Positions 13,721 through 19,435 of a DNA stretch of 19,435 nt are shown here, piece by piece. How positions within the stretch are numbered: position 1 is the first letter of the stretch; the number at the start of each line of letters is the position of its first letter. The notes beneath the pieces are model-generated. The model was not told the DNA's origin. It did not search any database and saw only the letters and a list, made by a program, of their open reading frames with translations. The position numbers and the translations under genes were made by a program. The DNA comes from an uncultured Micrococcus sp. (lineage in GTDB: Bacteria > Actinomycetota > Actinomycetes > Actinomycetales > Micrococcaceae): positions 1-19,435 of the forward strand of contig CAMIOJ010000005.1 in NCBI GenBank assembly GCA_946222435.1, written 5' to 3'.

Positions 13721-14743
13721 TCAGCGTCGCACGCCGGTGGAGACGCGGATGACGGCTCGCTCCACGGCAAAGTCCGGGTTGCGGGAGCCGCCCTTGACCT
13801 CGGCGTCCGCCTGGGCGATCCACTCCACCGCCTGCGCGATGCCCGCCGGGCTCCAGTGCCGGGCGGCCTGCTGGATGAACCTCATCTGGAACGGGGCCAC
13901 GCCGAGGGCCGAGGCGAGCTGGTTCGGGGCGTCGTGGGAGTCGATGACGCGGGCGACCTGGCGGGCCTTCATGGCCAGAGCCGAGGTGAGCATCACCGGG
14001 TGCACACCGGTGGCCAGCGCATGCCGGGTGAGGGCCACCGCGCGGGCGGCCTGCCCCTCCAGCGCGGCGTCCGCCACGGCGAAGCTGGTGGCCTCCACGC
14101 GGCCGCCGTAGTACCGGTCCACGACCTCTTTGGTGAGCTGCCCCTCGGTGTCCGCCAGCAGCTGGTGGCAGGCGGAGGCGAGATCGGTGAGCGAGGCGCC
14201 GGTGGCCTGGACGAGGGCGCGGGCCGCCTCCTCGTCGATGCGGCGGCGGTGGTCCTTGAACTCCGCGTAGACGAAGGCGATCTTGTCCTCGTCCTTCTTC
14301 AGGGCGGCGCAGTCCACCACGGTGCCGGCCTTGGCCACGGCGTCCAGGAGCTTCTTGCCGCGGTTGCCGCCGGTGTGGCGCAGGAGCAGGGTGACGTCGT
14401 CGGCGGGCGGGCCGGAGGCGACCAGGTCCAGGGCGTCCGTGAGGAACGCGTCGTTCATGGACTCCAGGCCCTCGGCGATGATCAGCGTGGGTTCGGCGAA
14501 CAGGGACGGGCTGGCGGCCATGGCCAGCTGGCTGGGCTGGTATTCCGCGGCCCGGAAGCGGTGGGTCTCGATCGCCTCGTGTCGCTGCTTCAGGACCTTC
14601 AGCACCTGGTCGGTGACCCAGCGGGCCGCATAGTCCTCCGGGCCCTTGAGCAGCATCAGCGGCCCGGGCTGCGCCTGCCGCCAGGCCAGCGGGTTCGCGG
14701 CCGTGCGGGACCGGGCGGGGCGTGAGGAACGTGCTGCGGCCAT
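13721..14743 (-). CDS. holA: DNA polymerase III subunit delta
   Basis: HolA is the delta subunit of the clamp loader, which opens the beta sliding clamp. The 340-residue protein has the degenerate nucleotide-site region LMLLKGPEDYAAR (29-41), with no true Walker A lysine motif, as expected for delta. It has the middle-domain block DDVTLLLRHTGGNRGKKLLDA and the C-terminal helical collar with HPVMLTSALAMKARQVARVI and APFQMRFIQQAARHWSPAGI. The ATG at 14743 has no Shine-Dalgarno but lies 7 nt after TAGGAT, fitting a leaderless transcript. In many actinobacteria holA follows comEC directly; here an oppositely oriented uvrA-like gene separates them. Confidence 0.93.
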   Translation of the reverse strand: MAAARSSRPARSRTAANPLAWRQAQPGPLMLLKGPEDYAARWVTDQVLKVLKQRHEAIETHRFRAAEYQPSQLAMAASPSLFAEPTLIIAEGLESMNDAFLTDALDLVASGPPADDVTLLLRHTGGNRGKKLLDAVAKAGTVVDCAALKKDEDKIAFVYAEFKDHRRRIDEEAARALVQATGASLTDLASACHQLLADTEGQLTKEVVDRYYGGRVEATSFAVADAALEGQAARAVALTRHALATGVHPVMLTSALAMKARQVARVIDSHDAPNQLASALGVAPFQMRFIQQAARHWSPAGIAQAVEWIAQADAEVKGGSRNPDFAVERAVIRVSTGVRR

Positions 14744-14750
14744 GGTGTCT

Positions 14751-14760
14751 ATCCTAGGCT
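14751..14760. promoter_or_regulatory. Overlapping divergent -10 boxes for holA and the uvrA-like gene
   Basis: TAGGCT (14755-14760, plus) ends 6 nt before the uvrA-like ATG. TAGGAT (plus 14751-14756, minus strand) ends 7 nt before the holA ATG. The two boxes share TA inside the palindrome CCTAGG. The intergenic gap is only 23 bp and neither gene has a Shine-Dalgarno. Confidence 0.6.
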
Positions 14761-14766
14761 GAACGG

Positions 14767-17247
14767 ATGCACTCCTCCCCCGCCCCGTCCACAGGCCCCA
14801 GCGAGATCCGGCTACGCGGTGCGCGGTTGAACAACCTGCAGGACGTGGACCTGGACCTGCCGCGCGAGGCGATCGTGGCGGTCACCGGCGTCTCCGGGTC
14901 CGGGAAGTCCTCCCTGGCGTTCGGGACACTCTATGCCGAGTCCCAGCGGCGCTACCTGGAGTCCCTGTCTCCCTATGCCCGCCGGCTGATCGACCAGTCC
15001 GCCGCGCCGGAGCTGGACCTGCTCGAGGGGATGCCCCCGGCGATCGCCCTGCAGCAGTCCCGCGGGGCCACGGGTGGCGCCCGCTCGGACGTGGGCACGC
15101 TGACCGGACTGTCCGCCCTGCTGCGGATGCTCTACTCGCGTGCCGGGACCTACCCGGAAGGAAAGGAGCTGATCCTCGCCGAGGCGTTCTCCCCGCACAC
15201 TCCGCAGGGGGCCTGCCCGGCCTGTGAAGGGCTCGGCCACGTCTACGACGCCCGCGCCGAGGACATGGTCCCGGACGACTCCCTCACCATCCGGCAGAAG
15301 GCGGTGGCGTCCTGGCCGCAGGGCTGGGCCGGCGGCAACCTGCGGGACGTGCTGACGTCCCTGGGCGTGGACGTGGACGTCCCGTGGCGCGAGCTTCCCG
15401 AGGACACGCGTGAATGGATCCTCTTCACCGAGGAGCACCCCACCGTGGACTGCTGGCGCGGCGCACCGACGCTCGCCGAGCTGGAGGCGGCCAAGGCCGC
15501 CGGGCAGCGCCACGCCTACCAGGGCACCTTTACCGGAGCCCGCCGGTACCTGCTGGACACCTTCGCCTCCACCGGCTCGGACCGGACCCGACGCCGGGTG
15601 GCGCAGTTCCTCACGCAGACCCCGTGCCCGGACTGCCGGGGCCGACGGCTCCGCCCGGTGGCCCTGCAGGTGACCGTGGACGGCCGGGACATCGCGGAGA
15701 CCTCCGCCCTGCCGCTGTCCGAGGTGCATGGGCTGGCGGTGCGGCTGGCCGCCGGACAGGTTGAGGCGGTGCCGCAGTCACGCCGTGCGGTGGCCCGCCG
15801 CCTCGGCACGGATCTGCAGGCGAGGCTGGCACCGATCGTCGAGCTGGGCCTGGGGTATCTGGGCCTGGACCGTGCCGCCGGCACCCTCTCCGGCGGCGAG
15901 CTGCAGCGCCTGCGCCTGGCCACGCAGCTGGCGGCGGAGCTGTTCGGCGTCGTGTACGTGTTGGACGAGCCGTCCTCCGGACTGCACCCGCAGGACATGG
16001 ACACCCTCGTGGACCTGCTGGTGCGGCTGAAGGAGCAGGGGAACACGGTGGTGGTGGTCGAGCATGCCATGGACGTGGTGCGGCACGCGGACGTGATCGT
16101 GGATGTCGGCCCAGGCGCCGGTGTCCACGGCGGGCGGATCGTGCATGCCGGGTCTGCCGAGCAGCTGCAGACGGTGGCTGAGTCCGTGACCGCCCGGTAC
16201 CTGTCCCCGGACCGTCCGACGGAGCCGGCGCGGGCGCGACGGGAGCCGCAGGGGTGGCTGGAGCTGACGCGGGTGTGCCGCAACACGGTGCAGGACCTGG
16301 ACGTCCGGTTCCCGCTCGGCTGCCTCACCGCGGTCACCGGCGTCTCGGGATCGGGCAAGTCGTCCGTGGTGGCGCAGGCACTGCCGGCGGTGGTGGAGGC
16401 CGCCCTGCACGACGACGGCCGTTCACCCGCCGAGGGCGCCCTCGCCTCGGGCGTGGGCGGGCTCCGTCGGGTGGTGTCCATCGACCACACCGCGGTGGGG
16501 CGGACTCCGCGGTCCACCGTGGCGACGTACACCGGGTTCTTCGACGAGGTGCGGCGTCTGTTCGCCCGGACCGAGGCGGCCACGGAGCGCGGCTTCGGGG
16601 CGGGCACGTTCTCCTTCAACACCGGCGGCGGCCGGTGCCCCACCTGCGAGGGCGAGGGGTCGGTGACGGTGGAGCTGCTGTTCCTGCCGGGTGTGCGCAG
16701 CCCCTGCACGGACTGCGGCGGCACCCGGTACCGGGACGAGGTGCTCGAGGTGCAGTGGAACGGGTTGAGCATCGCGGACGTGCTGGCGCTGAGCATCGAA
16801 CAGGCATGTGAGGTGTTCGCCACCGAGCCGAAGGCGCTGCGCCCCTTGGAGGTGCTGCGGGATGTGGGCCTGGGGTATCTGCGGCTGGGGCATGCGGCCC
16901 CGGACCTGTCCGGTGGCGAGGCGCAGCGCATGAAGCTGGCAGCCGAACTGCAGCGCGGCTCCAGCGGGGACACGCTCTACGTGCTGGACGAGCCGACCGC
17001 GGGCCTGCACCCCGCCGACGCAGAGCGGCTGATGCGGCACCTGCAGTCCCTGGTGGACGCCGGCAACACCGTGGTGATGGCGGAGCTGGGCATGCGTGCG
17101 GTGGCGCAGGCGGACCATGTGGTGGAGATGGGTCCCGGCGCCGGTCCGGACGGCGGCCGCGTGGTGGCCTCCGGGACGCCCGAGCAGATCGCTGCGCAGG
17201 GGGAGGTCGCGACGGCCCCGTTCCTCGCAGCGGTCCTGCCCGGCTGA
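14767..17247 (+). CDS. UvrA-like ABC ATPase (UvrA2 type, lacks the UvrB-binding region)
   Basis: The 826-residue protein contains two UvrA-type ATPase modules. The first has Walker A GVSGSGKSS (41-49), a zinc finger C150/C153 with C287/C290, signature LSGGE (374-378) and Walker B LDEPSSGLHP (from 399). The second has GVSGSGKSS (525-533), a zinc finger C624/C627 with C647/C650, LSGGE (from 714) and LDEPTAGLHP (from 740). Canonical UvrA is about 950 residues. Here RMLYSRAGTYPEG runs almost directly into HTPQGACPACEGLG, so the UvrB-binding domain and its preceding zinc-binding segment are missing. Such UvrA2/DrrC-like proteins are linked to drug resistance or damage tolerance rather than classical excision repair. 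The gene is on the opposite strand to holA and comEC and is probably leaderless. Confidence 0.92.
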   Translation: MHSSPAPSTGPSEIRLRGARLNNLQDVDLDLPREAIVAVTGVSGSGKSSLAFGTLYAESQRRYLESLSPYARRLIDQSAAPELDLLEGMPPAIALQQSRGATGGARSDVGTLTGLSALLRMLYSRAGTYPEGKELILAEAFSPHTPQGACPACEGLGHVYDARAEDMVPDDSLTIRQKAVASWPQGWAGGNLRDVLTSLGVDVDVPWRELPEDTREWILFTEEHPTVDCWRGAPTLAELEAAKAAGQRHAYQGTFTGARRYLLDTFASTGSDRTRRRVAQFLTQTPCPDCRGRRLRPVALQVTVDGRDIAETSALPLSEVHGLAVRLAAGQVEAVPQSRRAVARRLGTDLQARLAPIVELGLGYLGLDRAAGTLSGGELQRLRLATQLAAELFGVVYVLDEPSSGLHPQDMDTLVDLLVRLKEQGNTVVVVEHAMDVVRHADVIVDVGPGAGVHGGRIVHAGSAEQLQTVAESVTARYLSPDRPTEPARARREPQGWLELTRVCRNTVQDLDVRFPLGCLTAVTGVSGSGKSSVVAQALPAVVEAALHDDGRSPAEGALASGVGGLRRVVSIDHTAVGRTPRSTVATYTGFFDEVRRLFARTEAATERGFGAGTFSFNTGGGRCPTCEGEGSVTVELLFLPGVRSPCTDCGGTRYRDEVLEVQWNGLSIADVLALSIEQACEVFATEPKALRPLEVLRDVGLGYLRLGHAAPDLSGGEAQRMKLAAELQRGSSGDTLYVLDEPTAGLHPADAERLMRHLQSLVDAGNTVVMAELGMRAVAQADHVVEMGPGAGPDGGRVVASGTPEQIAAQGEVATAPFLAAVLPG

Positions 17248-17248
17248 T

Positions 17249-17331
17249 CCCGCCCCCTTGGTTTTCGCTCACGACACGGGAATGCGTCTACCCTCGTCCC
17301 CCGTGTCGTCAGCGACAACGAGAGGGGCGGG
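17249..17331. repeat. Large imperfect inverted repeat filling the uvrA-like/comEC gap
   Basis: The arm at 17249-17280 and the arm at 17300-17331 are complementary at 27 of 32 positions, with a 19-nt loop. The inner ten pairs (ACGACACGGG with CCCGTGTCGT) and the outer eight (CCCGCCCC with GGGGCGGG) are perfect. It begins 2 nt after the uvrA-like stop and ends 3 nt before the comEC stop, so it may be a bidirectional terminator. The length is well beyond what termination needs. Confidence 0.8.
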
Positions 17332-17334
17332 CGT

Positions 17335-19435
17335 TCACTCGGGGCCGGTGTCGAGGGAGCGGATCTTCAGGCGAGACCGGTCGTCCTGCGCGGACTCCCA
17401 CCCGACGACGATCGTCCCCGAGCGGTCGGTCCTGAGCACGACGCCCAGCGGGGCAAGGACCCGCAGGGTCTGCGGGTGCGGGTGGCCGTAGGGGTTCTCC
17501 CGGCCCGCCGAGACCACATACGCGTCCGCGGCGACGGCCCGGGGCAGGGCCGCACCCCCGTTGCGCGCCCCGTGGTGGGCCACCGAGTACAGGTGCACCT
17601 GGCCCGGGGGCAGGACGGCCTCACTGTGCCGGCCGGCGAGCCAGGCCTGAGCAGCCTCCTCCTCGATGTCCCCGGTCAGGAGCACGCGCAGCGGCCCCCG
17701 GTCGGTCCGCACCGTGGCGAGGACCTGCGCAGAGGCGTCGTTCTCGGTGGCCGCGTCCTGGTCGGCCAGCAGCACCTGCCAGCGCACGTCTCCGCTGGTC
17801 TCGGCGTCCCCGGTGCGCAGCCGTCGGGATCCCGGCGGAGGGTCGGTGCCGGCCTCCTCACCCGCACCGGCCGGCAGGCCCAGGCCCGGGATGCCCTCGC
17901 CCCGGGTGGCATGCCGGAGGACGGGCGTCCCACGTGCGGTGACGGCCTTCAGTCCCCCGACATGGTCCGCATGCAGATGCGTGAGCAGGACGGCATCCAC
18001 CCGGGCGACACCGAGCGCGTCCAGACAGGACTCCGCGGGCTCCGGCTCCGGTCCCACGTCCACGACGACGGCCCGGTCCGGCCCGCTGCGCAGCACGGTC
18101 ATGTCCCCCTGCCCCACATCGCAGAACGCCACGGCCCAGTCTGCCGGGGCGCGGCCCGTGGGCGAGGGCAGGACCACGGCGGCGTAGCCGCCTGCCCCGG
18201 AGGCGAGCAGCACCGCCACAAGGGCGCCGGAGGCGGTCATCCGTCGGCCCGGCCCCGGGGCGGAGGCGCCCCTCCGGCGGACGGGGGCGTGCCGTCGTCG
18301 TTCCTCCCGCAGCAGCACGGCGAACAGGGCGACGGTGGCAGCCACGGTGAGCACACCCAGGACCAGACCGAGGCTCCCCTCCGGCCACGGCTTCACGGCG
18401 CCCGGCAGCCCGGCCGAGGCGTGTGCCACCAGGCCGATGTAGGCGGCCGGGAACTGGATCAGCCACACCAGCGCCGCGGACAGCACCGGCGCTGCCAGCA
18501 CCAGCGCGGCGGCGGCGGTGCCGAGCACGGTGATGGGGGCGACGGCCGGGGCGGCGACCATGTTCGCCGGGACCGCGTAGGTGGACACCGTGCCGGTCAT
18601 GTCCAGCAGGATCGGCTGGCACGCCAGATGCGCGCACGTGGTGACCGCCAGGGTGACCGAGAGCCACCGCGATGCCCAGCCGGGCAGGATCCGGCCCAAC
18701 GCCGCGTACAGGCGAGCCTCGGCGGGGCGCGCGCCCAGGATGATGCCGGCCGTCGCGGCCACGGAGAGCTGCAGGGCCGGTTCGGTGGCCAGGCCCGGCA
18801 CCGCGACGATCACCGCCGTGCCCGCCAGGCAGAGCAGGGTGAACGCCTGGCGGGAGCGGCCGAAGAACAGCGCGAGGGCCCCGAGCCCGCCCATCACCGC
18901 CGCCCGCAGCACCGACGGCTCCGGCCCGACGATGACCACGAAGACCACCAGGGTGGCCAGCACGGCCGCCAGCACCCCGGCGCGGGAGACGCGGAACAGG
19001 CGCAGCAGACCGGTGACGGCTCCGGCCAGGAGCGCACAGTTGGCGCCCGAGACCGCGCTCAGGTGGGAGAGCCCGGCGTCCTTCATGGCCTGGTCCGTCT
19101 CCGGGCTCTGGGCGCTGCGGTCGCCGAGCACCAGTCCGGGGATCAGCTGCTCCGCCGTGCCCAGTGATCCGGCCGCCTGCTCCCGGAACGCGGCCCGCAG
19201 GACCTCGCGGCCGCCCGTCGCGGTCCCGGGGGCGCCGTCCGCCGCGGACGTCGAACCGTCCGAGGCGGCGGGGCGGGCAGTGGAGCGCTCGCCGGGCGGG
19301 GCCTCGCGGGCGCACGGTGCCGCACGGGGGTCCGTGGTGGCGCGCAAGAACACCGTGCCCTCCTGCCGGGAGGGCTCCACCACGGTGCACCGCTGCCGTC
19401 CCGGGGTCTCGGCGAGCCACGCCTCACCGCCGGTC
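17335..19435 (-). CDS. comEC: ComEC/Rec2 family DNA uptake channel, N-terminus cut by the window edge
   Basis: ComEC transports single-stranded DNA across the cytoplasmic membrane during natural transformation. The frame is open to the right edge (about 700 codons seen), so the true start lies outside; the GTG at 19383 is an internal valine. The visible part contains the end of the N-terminal soluble domain, then the Competence domain with HLSAVSGANC (around 19040-19065) and about eight hydrophobic helices down to roughly 18180. A C-terminal metallo-beta-lactamase domain follows, with DVGQGD, THLHADHVGG (around 17955-17983), SVAHHGARN and ENPYGHPHP. Metal-ligand residues look intact, so the gene appears functional. 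Stretches around 19230-19300 and 18240-18300 are low complexity. It would end at the palindrome at 17249-17331. Confidence 0.94.
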   Translation of the reverse strand, partial: TGGEAWLAETPGRQRCTVVEPSRQEGTVFLRATTDPRAAPCAREAPPGERSTARPAASDGSTSAADGAPGTATGGREVLRAAFREQAAGSLGTAEQLIPGLVLGDRSAQSPETDQAMKDAGLSHLSAVSGANCALLAGAVTGLLRLFRVSRAGVLAAVLATLVVFVVIVGPEPSVLRAAVMGGLGALALFFGRSRQAFTLLCLAGTAVIVAVPGLATEPALQLSVAATAGIILGARPAEARLYAALGRILPGWASRWLSVTLAVTTCAHLACQPILLDMTGTVSTYAVPANMVAAPAVAPITVLGTAAAALVLAAPVLSAALVWLIQFPAAYIGLVAHASAGLPGAVKPWPEGSLGLVLGVLTVAATVALFAVLLREERRRHAPVRRRGASAPGPGRRMTASGALVAVLLASGAGGYAAVVLPSPTGRAPADWAVAFCDVGQGDMTVLRSGPDRAVVVDVGPEPEPAESCLDALGVARVDAVLLTHLHADHVGGLKAVTARGTPVLRHATRGEGIPGLGLPAGAGEEAGTDPPPGSRRLRTGDAETSGDVRWQVLLADQDAATENDASAQVLATVRTDRGPLRVLLTGDIEEEAAQAWLAGRHSEAVLPPGQVHLYSVAHHGARNGGAALPRAVAADAYVVSAGRENPYGHPHPQTLRVLAPLGVVLRTDRSGTIVVGWESAQDDRSRLKIRSLDTGPE

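Noticed and set aside
15516..16973. Minus-strand open frame of 485 codons within the uvrA-like gene
   Set aside because: Ser/Arg/Pro-rich shadow of a gene with intact Walker, signature and zinc motifs on the other strand.
19381..19383. GTG as the start codon of comEC
   Set aside because: The same frame stays open to the window edge with plausible protein sequence and the N-terminal domain is missing, so this is an internal valine.

Overview
The window is very GC-rich, densely packed bacterial chromosome. GC-ending codons, frequent GTG starts, a TTG start, TAnnnT -10 boxes placed a few bases before start codons, and the gene order rpsT / lepA-hemW / DUF3097 / hrcA-dnaJ-rsmE-phoH-ybeY-CBS-era all point to an actinobacterium. 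Protein style and order fit the Micrococcaceae (Micrococcus or a close relative); the genus is an inference. There are no rRNA or tRNA genes, CRISPR arrays, insertion sequences or prophage genes that I can see. Most of the window is conserved core genome.

Layout. (1) 72-7001, minus strand: one tightly packed operon read right to left, hrcA - dnaJ - rsmE - phoH - ybeY - CBS/DUF21 protein - era. Most junctions overlap by 4-11 bp or are separated by at most 9 bp; only the hrcA-dnaJ gap (99 bp) is longer. It begins with a CIRCE operator that overlaps the hrcA -10 box, so heat-shock control is combined with ribosome maturation functions (RsmE, YbeY, Era). (2) 7062-8950, plus strand: a DUF3097 gene diverging from hrcA with a leaderless-type promoter, then a DUF4870 membrane protein gene with its own promoter, a structured leader and a strong terminator. 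(3) 9167-12307, minus strand: lepA - hemW. (4) 12384-13533, plus strand: an orphan PemK/MazF-like protein, then rpsT (ribosomal protein S20, TTG start) behind a structured leader of about 150 nt. (5) 13721-14743, minus strand: holA (DNA polymerase III delta). (6) 14767-17247, plus strand: a short UvrA paralogue (UvrA2-like). (7) 17335 to the right edge, minus strand: comEC, truncated by the window edge.

The most unusual material lies between genes. The three convergent gene ends (DUF4870/hemW, rpsT/holA, uvrA-like/comEC) all contain large palindromes. Two of these are copies of the same element of about 53 bp, with near-identical outer arms, the same loop sequence and compensatory differences in the inner stem, which suggests a dispersed repeat selected for its structure. 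The third palindrome, with 32-nt arms, fills nearly the whole uvrA-like/comEC gap. The 23-bp gap between holA and the uvrA-like gene carries two -10 boxes on opposite strands that share the same CCTAGG, each 6-7 nt from its start codon, so two leaderless promoters appear to compete for one spot.

Functionally the region combines translation and ribosome assembly (Era, YbeY, RsmE, LepA, S20), proteostasis (HrcA, DnaJ), DNA replication, repair and uptake (HolA, UvrA-like, ComEC), a probable haem chaperone (HemW), and four less understood proteins (CBS/DUF21, DUF3097, DUF4870, PemK-like).
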